From [Flavobacterium] thermophilum (lineage in GTDB: Bacteria; Bacillota; Bacilli; Bacillales; Anoxybacillaceae), in assembly GCA_900450595.1 (NCBI GenBank), contig UGGS01000002.1, positions 620,001-684,000 of the forward strand: DNA of 64,000 nucleotides, written 5' to 3'. The notes below the pieces were generated by a model, which was not told the DNA's origin, did not search any database, and was given only the letters and a program-made list of their open reading frames with translations. The translations under genes were made by a program, and so were the position numbers. Numbering within the stretch: position 1 is the first letter of the stretch; each line of letters starts with the position of its first letter. Below are positions 25,799 through 34,626 of this stretch, one piece after another.

Positions 25799-26965
25799 AT
25801 GAATCGTTTTACTATTCCTCGCGATATTTATTTTGGAGAGAATGCTCTCGATGTTTTAAAAACACTGGAAGGAACAAAAGCTGCCCTCGTCATTGGCGGC
25901 AGCTCCGTCAAGAAAAACGGAAATCTTGATAAAATTCAGCAACTTCTTTCAGAGGCCAATATAGAAACAAAAGTGATTGATGGAATTACGACAGAACCAA
26001 CAACCCAAATGGTAAAAAAAGGAGTGCGCATTCTTAATGATTTTCAGCCAGACTGGGTGATCGGGATTGGCGGCGGATCAGTCATGGATGCGGCGAAAGC
26101 AATGTGGTTGTTCTACGAACATCCAGAATTGACATTTGAAGAGGCCACTCGTCCATTTAGCCTGCCACGCTTGCGCACAAAAGCAAAATTCGTGGGAATC
26201 CCGACAACAAGCGGAAGTGCATCGGAAATATCCAATTTATCGGTTATTACTGATGCAGAAACAGGGGTCAAATATCCACTGGCTGATTTTGAACTGACGC
26301 CAGACATGGCGATTATTGATCCGATTATGGTCCAATCCATGCCGAAGCACGTTACAGCCTACAGCGGGATGGACGCAATCACACATAGTATTGAAGCATA
26401 CGTAGCAAAGCCTCGTACGATTTTCACAGATTCCTTGGCTATTGAAGCAGCTCAAGTACTGAAAGAAAATCTTCTTGCTTCTTACCACGGAGATGCTAAA
26501 GCCCGCGAACAAGTTCATTACGCTCAGGCGATGGCTGGAATGGCATTTGCTAACGCGGTGCTAGGAAATGTGCACAGTCTTTCACACAAAAGCGGCCCAA
26601 TATTTAACATTCCGCATGGATGTGCCAATGCGATTTATTTGCCATATGTGATCCAATTTAATCGCACGGTAGTCGAGGATCGTTATGCAGCAATTGCCAA
26701 ACGGCTCGGTCTGAATGGGGAAAACAACAAAGAATTGGTGGATTCACTCATTGCTTGGATTCGTGACTTGAATAATAAGATGAATATTCCAAATACACTT
26801 CAAGAATACGGAGTGTCCGAAGAAACGTTCACCGCACACGTGGATGAAATGGCGGCCAATGCCGTAAAAGATCCTTGTACAAGCACAAATCCGCGTGAAA
26901 CTTCTGTAGAAGAAATGAAAAAATTATATATCGCAGCGTTTTATGGTCTAGATGTCAACTTCTAA
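25799..26965 (+). CDS. Iron-containing alcohol dehydrogenase, candidate methanol/formaldehyde oxidoreductase
   Basis: Group III NAD(P)-dependent alcohol dehydrogenase, 388 residues. The cofactor motif GIGGGSVMDAAK lies at 89-100. The metal ligands align as D192, H196, H259 and H273 (YSGMDAITHSIEAY and VHSLSHKSGPIFNIPHG). Ribosome site GGAGGG precedes the ATG. It shares its operator and promoter layout with hxlA, so it probably acts on formaldehyde or on an alcohol that yields it. Its sequence (for example AMWLFYEHPE) is closer to butanol/AdhE-type enzymes than to classical Bacillus methanol dehydrogenase, so methanol as substrate is only a suggestion. Confidence 0.88.
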   Translation: MNRFTIPRDIYFGENALDVLKTLEGTKAALVIGGSSVKKNGNLDKIQQLLSEANIETKVIDGITTEPTTQMVKKGVRILNDFQPDWVIGIGGGSVMDAAKAMWLFYEHPELTFEEATRPFSLPRLRTKAKFVGIPTTSGSASEISNLSVITDAETGVKYPLADFELTPDMAIIDPIMVQSMPKHVTAYSGMDAITHSIEAYVAKPRTIFTDSLAIEAAQVLKENLLASYHGDAKAREQVHYAQAMAGMAFANAVLGNVHSLSHKSGPIFNIPHGCANAIYLPYVIQFNRTVVEDRYAAIAKRLGLNGENNKELVDSLIAWIRDLNNKMNIPNTLQEYGVSEETFTAHVDEMAANAVKDPCTSTNPRETSVEEMKKLYIAAFYGLDVNF

Positions 26966-27009
26966 ACAAATAAAAAAAAGCAAAGCCTGTCACTAACATT
27001 CTTACCAGC

Positions 27010-27049
27010 GATAAAAAGATCGGATTCCATTGAATCTGATCTTTTTATC
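27010..27049. terminator. Terminator between the iron alcohol dehydrogenase and zwf
   Basis: An 18-base arm (27010-27027) pairs almost perfectly with 27032-27049 around a four-base loop, with the T-run inside the 3' arm. It suggests that zwf-gnd-pgi have their own promoter in the 250-base gap that follows. That gap contains the palindrome GTTCATGAAC (27141-27150) but no obvious copy of the 29-base operator. Confidence 0.7.
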
Positions 27050-27297
27050 CCACCGTTTGCTTTTATATATTACCATAGATGCCTTAAAAAAAGTACTAGG
27101 TTATTTTAATCATTGCCTTTTAGCGGATGTATTTTGTTTAAACGTTCATGAACGACAAATACATGAACAAGATTTTCTCCCTGAAATGGGCATTATTCAT
27201 AAAAATACCGATTCGAGCAATGTAGTAAACGTCGTTATATCTGCTCTATCACTTTATTCTTTTGGGAAAATGTTTCGAAAAGTCAGGGGGGATCACA

Positions 27298-28755
27298 TTG
27301 GATTCAATGACCTTTATCTTGTTTGGAGCAACAGGTGATTTAGCGAAACGAAAAATTTTCCCTGCATTATATAATTTATTTCTCGATCAAAAAATGCCGC
27401 AGCCATTTTCCATTATTGGCGTAAGCAAAAGAGAATTATCCGATGATGAATTTCAAATATATGTGGAAAATTCGATCAAAACCTTTTCCAGACGTTTGAC
27501 AAATGACCGTTCCAAAATGAAAGAGTTTCTCCGTGCGTTTCGTTATACCTCTTTAGATGTAACGAATGCACAAGGGTATAAAAAGTTGCTTGAAATGGTT
27601 CAACAACGTGAAAAAGAATTGAACATTCCTGAAAACCGTATGTTTTATTTATCGGTTGCGCCGGAATTTTTTGATGTGATCGCGTCGAACATCAAGGAAA
27701 GCGGGTTAGGATCCACAAAAGGTTGGAAACGTCTGATTATCGAAAAACCGTTTGGCCACGATATAAAATCGGCCCAAGATTTAAACGAAAAGTTAAGTCA
27801 AGCTTTTGAAGAAGAAGAAATTTATCGGGTAGATCATTACCTTGGAAAGCCGATGGTGCAAAACCTTGAAGCTTTAAAATTTGCCAATCCTGTGTTTCAA
27901 GCGATATGGAACAATCAATATATAGCCAATGTGCAAATTACGGCAAGTGAGACGGTTGGAGTAGAACAAAGAGCAAGCTATTATGATCAGGCAGGAGCCA
28001 TTCGCGATATGTTTCAAAATCATATGCTGCAATTGTTGATGATGACAGCCATGCACCTGCCAAAACAGATTAGCGCAAAAGACATCCGTAATGAGAAAAG
28101 AAAAATCATGGAATCTCTTCGACCAATACAGAAGGAAGAAGTAGGCTTGCACGTTGTTCGCGGCCAATACGGTCCTGGAGAAATCGATGGCAGACCAGTG
28201 GTTGGATATAAAGAAGAACCTGGCATCGATGCTTCTTCGACAACGGAGACATTTGTTGCTGCTCGTTTGTGGATTGATGATGAAAATTGGAGCGGGGTAC
28301 CATTCTATATTCGTACAGGTAAAAGAATGAAGGAAAAGTCCACACGTATTGTGATTGAATTTAAAAATCCATTAAAGGAATGGTACTTACCGAAAAATGA
28401 GGAAACAACTCCTAATCTTTTGGTGATTCAAATCAATCCGAACGAAGGTGTTTCGTTGCAATTCAATAGTAAAAATATATTCAACAATGGAAAGATGGAA
28501 CCCGTTCATATGCACTTTACAACTAATCAGAAAGAGGTACCCGAAGCCTATGAACTCTTAATTTTTGACGCTTTACATGGCGATTCGACTTTCTTTGCTC
28601 ATTGGAAAGAAGTTGAACTATCTTGGAAATGGCTGCAACCTGTTTTAGAGGCATTTGAGGAAAATCTCCTTCCTCTTCATTCATATCGTTCAGGTTCGAT
28701 GGGACCAGAAGCTTCTTATCAATTATTGAAAGAAGACGGATTTTATTGGCGGTAA
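27298..28755 (+). CDS. zwf: Glucose-6-phosphate 1-dehydrogenase
   Basis: Oxidises glucose 6-phosphate with NAD(P)+, the first oxidative step of the dissimilatory RuMP cycle. The 485-residue protein has the cofactor motif FGATGDLAKRK at about 9-19 and the active-site sequence RVDHYLGKPMVQ near 176-187. I start at TTG 27298, six bases after GGGGGG; an ATG three codons later (27307) is the alternative. It is followed in order by gnd and pgi. Confidence 0.95.
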   Translation: MDSMTFILFGATGDLAKRKIFPALYNLFLDQKMPQPFSIIGVSKRELSDDEFQIYVENSIKTFSRRLTNDRSKMKEFLRAFRYTSLDVTNAQGYKKLLEMVQQREKELNIPENRMFYLSVAPEFFDVIASNIKESGLGSTKGWKRLIIEKPFGHDIKSAQDLNEKLSQAFEEEEIYRVDHYLGKPMVQNLEALKFANPVFQAIWNNQYIANVQITASETVGVEQRASYYDQAGAIRDMFQNHMLQLLMMTAMHLPKQISAKDIRNEKRKIMESLRPIQKEEVGLHVVRGQYGPGEIDGRPVVGYKEEPGIDASSTTETFVAARLWIDDENWSGVPFYIRTGKRMKEKSTRIVIEFKNPLKEWYLPKNEETTPNLLVIQINPNEGVSLQFNSKNIFNNGKMEPVHMHFTTNQKEVPEAYELLIFDALHGDSTFFAHWKEVELSWKWLQPVLEAFEENLLPLHSYRSGSMGPEASYQLLKEDGFYWR

Positions 28756-28862
28756 ATAAGCTCTTCCGGAGCAAACCTGAAAACATAATTTCTGGATAAA
28801 CTAACTATGAAATAGGAATAGCCAATCTTCTTTGACCAAGATATTTTTAGGAGGTAGTCAGC

Positions 28863-29765
28863 ATGAGAGTCGGGTTAATCGGTTTAGGAAAAATGGGATT
28901 AAACTTAGGTAAAAACCTCATTGACCATAAGCACGAAGTAGTGGCGTTCGATGTAAATGCAAATGCGGTTGAAGAAATAAAAAAATACGGGGCCAAAGGC
29001 GTATCCAGTTTAAAGGAGCTCGTTTTATCATTAGAAAACCCAAGAATTCTTTGGGTGATGGTTCCACATACAGTTGTTGATTCAGTGATTAGTGAGATTA
29101 CACCATTTTTAAGCAAAGGAGACATTGTGATTGATGGAGGTAATTCTAACTATAAGGAATCGATTCGTCGTTATAACGAGCTAAAGGAGATGGGAATTCA
29201 CTTTATGGATGCTGGAACCTCTGGTGGGGTGGAAGGTGCTCGCAACGGGGCGTGTTACATGGTTGGAGGCGATTCTGAAGCTTGGAACATTGTCGAGCCT
29301 CTTTTCCGAGATACCGCTGTCAAAAATGGGTATTTATATACAGGAAAAGCAGGTAGCGGACATTTCTTAAAAATGGTCCACAATGGGATTGAATATGGAA
29401 TGATGGCTGCCATTGGCGAAGGATTCGAAATATTAGAGAAAAGCGAATTCGATTATGACTATGAAAAAGTAGCAAGAGTGTGGAATAATGGTTCGGTTAT
29501 TCGTTCATGGCTCATGGAATTAACCGAACGCGCATTTTCAAAAGATGCAAAATTAGAGGAAATCAAAGGAATTATGCATTCTTCCGGCGAAGGGAAATGG
29601 ACGGTCGAAACGGCTTTAGATCTGCAAACGGCCACTCCTGTCATCGCCATGGCCTTATTGATGCGGTATCGTTCATTAGAAAACGATACATTTACAGGCA
29701 AAGTGGTAGCCGCCCTCCGCAACGAATTTGGCGGACATGCTGTAGAAAAAAATGAGAAGAAATAA
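28863..29765 (+). CDS. gnd: 6-phosphogluconate dehydrogenase, decarboxylating, short (YqeC/GndA-like) type
   Basis: Oxidatively decarboxylates 6-phosphogluconate to ribulose 5-phosphate and CO2, regenerating the formaldehyde acceptor of HxlA. At 300 residues it is the short class, not the 470-residue GntZ type. Seen are GLIGLGKMG, DGGNSNYKES, the substrate loop GTSGGVEGARNG and the catalytic KMVHNGIEYGMM. Ribosome site AGGAGG. It sits between zwf and pgi in one run. Confidence 0.93.
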   Translation: MRVGLIGLGKMGLNLGKNLIDHKHEVVAFDVNANAVEEIKKYGAKGVSSLKELVLSLENPRILWVMVPHTVVDSVISEITPFLSKGDIVIDGGNSNYKESIRRYNELKEMGIHFMDAGTSGGVEGARNGACYMVGGDSEAWNIVEPLFRDTAVKNGYLYTGKAGSGHFLKMVHNGIEYGMMAAIGEGFEILEKSEFDYDYEKVARVWNNGSVIRSWLMELTERAFSKDAKLEEIKGIMHSSGEGKWTVETALDLQTATPVIAMALLMRYRSLENDTFTGKVVAALRNEFGGHAVEKNEKK

Positions 29766-29837
29766 CATAAAATCCCCTTGCAGTAAGACATACAATGGAC
29801 ATGCGCTGCAAAATAGAATGAGAAAGGAGAAGTGTAT

Positions 29838-31175
29838 ATGGCTATCTCTTTTGATTACTCCAATGCCTTGCCATTTATGAAAGAGAGTGAACTACATTAT
29901 TTAAGCGAATTTGTAAAAGTAGCTCATCATATGCTTCATGAAAAGAAAGGTCCAGGATCGGATTTTCTTGGCTGGGTTGATTGGCCGATCCGCTATGATA
30001 AAGACGAATTTGCGCGAATCAAACAAGCTGCTGAAAGAATCCGGAATCATTCAGACGCTCTTGTGGTTATCGGCATTGGCGGGTCTTATTTAGGTGCAAG
30101 GGCGGCTATTGAAGCATTATCCCATACATTTCATAACCAAATGAACAATACGACACAAATTTATTTCGCTGGTCAGAATATCAGTTCCACTTATATCTCT
30201 CATTTATTAGATGTGTTAGAAGGCAAAGATCTGTCTATCAATGTCATTTCTAAATCTGGAACAACGACAGAACCTGCCATTGCTTTCCGGATTTTCCGTG
30301 ACTACATGGAGAAAAAATATGGAAAAGAGGAAGCAAGAAAACGGATTTACGTTACTACCGACCGAGCAAAAGGAGCTTTAAAAAAGCTCGCCGATCAAGA
30401 AAGATATGAAACTTTCGTTATTCCGGATGACATAGGCGGAAGATATTCTGTGCTGACAGCAGTTGGCCTATTGCCAATCGCCGTAGCTGGACTGAATATT
30501 GATCAAATGATGGAAGGGGCAGCATCAGCATATCATAAATATAACAATCCTGATCTTTCAACCAATGAAAGTTATCAGTATGCCGCTGTGCGAAATATTC
30601 TGTACCGCAAAGGCAAAGCGATTGAATTATTGGTGAACTATGAGCCATCCCTTCATTATGTATCTGAGTGGTGGAAACAGCTGTTTGGAGAAAGTGAAGG
30701 GAAAGATCAGAAAGGACTCTTTCCTGCATCCGTTGACTTTACAACAGATTTACATTCCATGGGGCAATACGTTCAGGAAGGCCGCCGCAATCTGATCGAA
30801 ACAGTGCTGCAAGTCAAGAAACCGCGAATCGAACTGACGATTCAAGAAGATCCAGAAAATATTGATGGATTGAATTTCTTGGCCGGTAAGACACTGGATG
30901 AAGTAAACAAAAAAGCTTTCCAAGGCACGCTATTAGCGCATGTAGACGGCGGAGTGCCTAACTTAATTGTTGAACTGGATGAAATGAATGAATACACCTT
31001 TGGTGAAATGGTATACTTCTTCGAAAAAGCTTGCGGCATCAGCGGTCATTTACTGGGTGTGAATCCGTTTGATCAGCCGGGAGTGGAAGCTTACAAGAAG
31101 AATATGTTTGCCTTACTTGGCAAACCGGGTTTTGAAGATGAAAAAGCGTCTCTCATGAAACGGTTATCTAAATAA
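29838..31175 (+). CDS. pgi: Glucose-6-phosphate isomerase
   Basis: Interconverts fructose 6-phosphate, the hxlB product, and glucose 6-phosphate, the zwf substrate, so it closes the formaldehyde-oxidising cycle. The 445-residue protein shows [12 protein letters not shown] and [11 protein letters not shown]. The start is ATG 29838 ([16 protein letters not shown]) behind AAAGGAGA; a GTG two codons earlier is unlikely. It is probably a second copy, since bacilli have a housekeeping pgi elsewhere; that cannot be checked here. Confidence 0.95.
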   Translation: MAISFDYSNALPFMKESELHYLSEFVKVAHHMLHEKKGPGSDFLGWVDWPIRYDKDEFARIKQAAERIRNHSDALVVIGIGGSYLGARAAIEALSHTFHNQMNNTTQIYFAGQNISSTYISHLLDVLEGKDLSINVISKSGTTTEPAIAFRIFRDYMEKKYGKEEARKRIYVTTDRAKGALKKLADQERYETFVIPDDIGGRYSVLTAVGLLPIAVAGLNIDQMMEGAASAYHKYNNPDLSTNESYQYAAVRNILYRKGKAIELLVNYEPSLHYVSEWWKQLFGESEGKDQKGLFPASVDFTTDLHSMGQYVQEGRRNLIETVLQVKKPRIELTIQEDPENIDGLNFLAGKTLDEVNKKAFQGTLLAHVDGGVPNLIVELDEMNEYTFGEMVYFFEKACGISGHLLGVNPFDQPGVEAYKKNMFALLGKPGFEDEKASLMKRLSK

Positions 31176-31227
31176 CGTTTTCTTGCCTGTTATCGAGCAG
31201 CTATCTTGAAATGAGGCTCTACATCCA

Positions 31228-31275
31228 AACTACCTGTTTTCCTGAACTCTACAGGAGACAGGTAGTTTCATTTTT
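31228..31275 (+). terminator. Terminator after pgi
   Basis: AACTACCTGT (31228-31237) pairs with ACAGGTAGTT (31258-31267), with an inner TCCTG/CAGGA stem, followed by a T-rich run. Confidence 0.88.
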
Positions 31276-31437
31276 CCTGAATTTGATGATAATCTTTTTC
31301 CGCATGTAGACCGTTTTCAGCAAGTAAAATCAGTATGTCTAATACAGATCGATAGAGTGTAGGTACATGTACTTTCCAATTTAAAAAAGCCGACTCCAAA
31401 CGATCACGTGCAATGTGGCCAGCTTTTTTATGCCATT
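31267..31437 (-). pseudogene. Unidentified protein-end fragment
   Basis: A minus-strand frame without a start reads HIARDRLESAFLNWKVHVPT, then LYRSVLDILILLAENGLHAE, and ends QIQEK. It looks like real protein, with amphipathic leucine-rich helices, rather than noise. It has a stop just upstream and overlaps the pgi terminator. I cannot name the family. It is probably the remains of a gene broken at the right edge of the AT-rich block. The rest of 31176-31542 shows nothing else. Confidence 0.3.
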
Positions 31438-31542
31438 TTTATTCGATTCGTTTCAAAAACATCTATTCGTCAAAAAATGTTAAATATTTTCCTCCCATTG
31501 TCCCATACTAACGATGACAATACATGCTAAGGAGGAACAAAC

Positions 31543-32406
31543 ATGGTCACAAAGCAACAAACGACGCTGCCCCCGCAGCACCAGACGCGCCAGCCCGGCC
31601 TGCAAACGGAGATGAACCCGCAGCCGGTCACGATCAAAGATAGTTATAAAGGAAGCGGCAAGCTCAAAAACAAAACCGCCATCATCAGCGGCGGCGACAG
31701 CGGCATCGGCCGCGCGGTCGCGGTTCATTTCGCCAAAGAAGGGGCCGATGTGGCGATCATCTATCTCAACGAACATGAAGATGCCGACGAAACGAAACGG
31801 CTCGTCGAGCAGGAAGGAAGACGGTGTCTGGCCATTGCGGGAGACATTGGCGATGAAGCGTTTTGCAAAGAGGCGGTGAAACAGACGATCGAAGCGTTCG
31901 GCAAGCTTGACATCGTCGTCAACAACGCCGCCGAGCAGCACCCGCAGCCGAATTTTCTCAACATCACCGCCGCGCAGCTGGAAAAAACGTTTCGCACGAA
32001 CGTATTCGGCTGCTTTTTCCTAACGAAAGCGGCGCTCCCGCACTTAAAAAGCGGAAGCGCGATTATTAACACCGCTTCGATCACCGCCTACGAAGGAAAT
32101 GAGCAGCTCATCGACTACTCGGCGACAAAAGGCGCGATCGTCGCCTTCACCCGGTCGCTCGCCAAAGCGCTCGTCGGCCAAGGCATTCGCGTCAACGGCG
32201 TCGCCCCAGGCCCGATTTGGACGCCGCTCATCCCGTCGACGTTCAAAAGCGAGCAAGTCGCCACATTCGGCGCCAACACGCCGATGAAACGGCCCGGCCA
32301 ACCGTGCGAAGTCGCCCCGTGCTACGTCTTTTTGGCGAGCGACGAATCGTCGTACATGACCGGGCAAATGCTTCATGTAAATGGCGGCAAGTTCATCAGC
32401 GATTGA
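31543..32406 (+). CDS. Short-chain dehydrogenase/reductase, copy 2
   Basis: Second copy of the 287-residue YhxC/YdaD-type oxidoreductase, with SGGDSGIGRAV, NNAAEQ and YSATKG. AAGGAGG lies seven bases before the ATG. The coding sequence is near-identical to 12570-13433 except at the 3' end, where this copy keeps the GC-rich codon use of the outer chromosome and ends VNGGKFISD. Its upstream region is AT-rich, like the block. Copy 1 shows the opposite polarity. Both share the upstream sequence CATACTAACGATGACAATA. It marks the right edge of the block. Confidence 0.9.
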   Translation: MVTKQQTTLPPQHQTRQPGLQTEMNPQPVTIKDSYKGSGKLKNKTAIISGGDSGIGRAVAVHFAKEGADVAIIYLNEHEDADETKRLVEQEGRRCLAIAGDIGDEAFCKEAVKQTIEAFGKLDIVVNNAAEQHPQPNFLNITAAQLEKTFRTNVFGCFFLTKAALPHLKSGSAIINTASITAYEGNEQLIDYSATKGAIVAFTRSLAKALVGQGIRVNGVAPGPIWTPLIPSTFKSEQVATFGANTPMKRPGQPCEVAPCYVFLASDESSYMTGQMLHVNGGKFISD

Positions 32407-32546
32407 CCGCAGCCACCGCTGTTGCCAATCATTTTTAACAAAATCGCGTTACCTTTTCTCACAAAAATATGGCGTGATTGTAAAAAAACGAGTACGATAA
32501 AGCTACGATGTTCCTCTACTTCTTTACAAGGTGCCCCTCTTCTCTC

Positions 32547-32577
32547 ACCCCACCCCGGAATGGGGGCGGGGTTTTTT
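32547..32577 (+). terminator. Terminator downstream of dehydrogenase copy 2
   Basis: ACCCCACCCC is followed by a short loop, GGGGGCGGGG and TTTTTT (32547-32577). It is a GC-rich stem with a T-run, about 140 bases after the stop. Confidence 0.85.
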
Positions 32578-32704
32578 GTCACATAACAAGCAGCCAATCC
32601 GGTTCAGACAAGTACGTTTGACATTCGTTTAAGGCGTGTTGGGCCATCGCTCCATCGATGACATTCATGAGCATTTTTGGTTTCACCATCTGTGTCCAAT
32701 TTCA

Positions 32705-33183
32705 TCAATCAGCAGACGATGATATGGCTTTTTTCACCACTTTGACTTCATCATGCCTCACCTTGATATTGGAAACAAATTCCTTATCCAGTTCATTTCG
32801 TCTTGCTTTATGACCTGCGATATGGGCGTCGCTTTTCCCTATTTTTGGTTCATCACCACAACATGTACTTGACAAGCGATACGTTCTCCTGAACAAGGAT
32901 GTGCAAAAATCATTGATTTACTGATTTTTCCTCACAAGCGTAAGTGGGGCATGTTATGAAAAAATCAAGCACAACTTTTGGTGAAGAGCCCTATTTTTTT
33001 CAGTATTCCTCTGATTCCCATGTGATCAAAATGACAACTTCATTATCGCCATGACGCGTTTTTTTGACTTAAAATGTTCAAATCCATCTTGTTGCTCGAT
33101 GATTCCCGGACGCTTAAACCGTTCGACCACTTGATCAGCATATCCTTTCGCTGCGGTGATTTGCGTATTTGAACAAACATCAT
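32705..33183 (-). pseudogene. hmoA: Broken heme-degrading monooxygenase (HmoA type)
   Basis: Fragments of a small antibiotic-monooxygenase-fold heme oxygenase can be read in order on the minus strand. The start is ATG ATG at 33180-33183 behind AGAAGGGAGAGGG and encodes MFVQIRK. After a frameshift come ITAAKGYADQVVERFKRPGI and IEQQDGF. After another shift comes GDNEVVILITWESEEY. Then, beyond an insertion of roughly 140 bases, come KSDAHIAGHKARRNELDKEF and VSNIKVRHDEVKVVKK. At least two frameshifts and one insertion rule out function. Confidence 0.7.
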
Positions 33184-33216
33184 CCCTCTCCCTTCTTTTG
33201 TTTATGATCATTCCTC

Positions 33217-33516
33217 TTACTCTTCCGCATTTGACTCATCGCCGGAATGTCCGTTTGTTGGATCATCGTTATCTCGTTTTTCAAACTTCAACCTCGTTTT
33301 AAGCTCGTCTTCATGAATCTCAAACGACTGAACAAACTCGTTGATGACCATTTCGATCGCTTTCAGTTCCCCCGTCAGTATGGCATGGATCGATTGGAGC
33401 TCTGGCGACTGCAGTTGTTGTTTCAATGTTACCCGCTTAACATACAACCGCTCTAAAAACTCCAGCGCCCGCCCGCGACGGAACGTTTTGGCGCCGCGGT
33501 GAGACCCTCTGTGCAT
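33217..33516 (-). CDS. Hypothetical protein
   Basis: A 99-residue hydrophilic, probably helical protein starting MHRGSHRGAKTFRRGRALEF at ATG 33516, behind AAGGGAGG. It continues LERLYVKRVTLKQQLQSPEL and ends in an acidic tail (GHSGDESNAEE). I do not recognise the family. It lies 90 bases downstream of the O-methyltransferase on the same strand and may be co-transcribed. Confidence 0.6.
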   Translation of the reverse strand: MHRGSHRGAKTFRRGRALEFLERLYVKRVTLKQQLQSPELQSIHAILTGELKAIEMVINEFVQSFEIHEDELKTRLKFEKRDNDDPTNGHSGDESNAEE

Positions 33517-33605
33517 ATGGCCTCCCTTCCAAAGGGGGATGATCCTCAAATGGATGCTCATGTCCGGGAAAAAAGTGTCCGTGCATCTGATCGTCCCCTC
33601 TCCTT

Positions 33606-34292
33606 TCAAGCGGTTTTTTTCACTCTTGCTACCGTCACGCCATCTCCAATGGGAATGAACATGGCATCAAGCTGAGGATGGCAGGCAACGGTTTCGTTAA
33701 ACTGTTTCATGATCTCCCCGCGCCGCCGAAGCGCGTCCGATGCGCCGACACCGCTCCCAGCTAGCGTGTTGTCGGCGGCGATGATCGCACCAGGATTGGC
33801 AAGGCGGATGCAATAGTCGAGATAACGGATATAGTTTTCTTTGTCAGCGTCAATAAAGAAAAAGTCAAATCGTTCACCATTCGCTGCAAGCGTTTCAAGA
33901 CTTTCCAAAGCAGGGCCAATCATGTAAGTGACTTGGCTGCCAAAACCGGCTTTTTTGAGATTTTGCCGCGCCAAGCGCGCGTATTCCTCCACCAATTCAA
34001 GCGACGTTAACGTTCCTTCCTTGCCAAATCCGCGTGCGAGGCAAATGCCGCTATAACCGCCAAGCGCCCCGATTTCCAGCACCCTTTTCGCTCCAGAAAT
34101 CGCCACCAACATCGTCAACAGCTTCCCGGTCGCCGGTGAGACGGAAATCGACGGTAGCCCATTCTCCTCAATCGAACGTCGAACGTCGGCCAGCACTTCG
34201 TCTTGTGGTGCAAACTGTTCATTCATGTAACGGTTTAATTGCCGAAAAAACTCTAAGCCTTCCTGATGTGCATACGACCGATTCGGTTCCAT
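33606..34292 (-). CDS. SAM-dependent class I O-methyltransferase (caffeoyl-CoA type)
   Basis: A 228-residue methyltransferase starting MEPNRSYAHQEGLEFFRQLN. It shows the SAM motif VLEIGALGGYSGICLARG, the metal-binding FFFIDADKENYIRYLDYC and IIAADNTLAGSG. The substrate is unknown; bacterial members methylate catechol-type hydroxyls. ATG 34292 is preceded by GAGGGAGT. An in-frame TTG six codons upstream is a poorer start. Confidence 0.85.
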   Translation of the reverse strand: MEPNRSYAHQEGLEFFRQLNRYMNEQFAPQDEVLADVRRSIEENGLPSISVSPATGKLLTMLVAISGAKRVLEIGALGGYSGICLARGFGKEGTLTSLELVEEYARLARQNLKKAGFGSQVTYMIGPALESLETLAANGERFDFFFIDADKENYIRYLDYCIRLANPGAIIAADNTLAGSGVGASDALRRRGEIMKQFNETVACHPQLDAMFIPIGDGVTVARVKKTA

Positions 34293-34575
34293 CCTACTCC
34301 CTCTTCCCAATTATATTTGTATACAAATGTATACAAAAAGATTATGAAATGTCAAACCATTCACTCCCCTAACCACTTATATTTCCATGTCACCGTTGAA
34401 AAATTACCTGAAAGCAGATCTTTTTCCGACTTCGCTTTGCATTCCCCTTTCCCCGTTCCTTATGCTCATCCACCATCTGATTATCTAGGGGATTGCTTCA
34501 TTTTCCCCTAACCTTTTGTCCAACCCCAACGCGCCCAAGAGTGTCATCAAAGAAAAAACAACCCAAAATACAAAA
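34293..34575. other. Intergenic stretch with no recognised gene
   Basis: AT-rich spacer upstream of the O-methyltransferase, presumably with its promoter on the minus strand. I see no open frame or RNA fold I would defend. Confidence 0.4.
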
Positions 34576-34602
34576 AGACGTCCATTGACATGATGGACGT
34601 CT
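34576..34602 (-). terminator. Terminator after the LacI-type regulator
   Basis: AGACGTCCAT (34576-34585) pairs with ATGGACGTCT (34593-34602). On the minus strand TTTTTG follows. It ends the amylase-regulator transcript. Confidence 0.85.
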
Positions 34603-34626
34603 CTCCGTAAACATCGTTCTTATCCA

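Noticed and set aside
27030..27338. 102-codon plus-strand open frame before zwf
   Set aside because: It overlaps the terminator and the zwf start in another frame and has no ribosome site.
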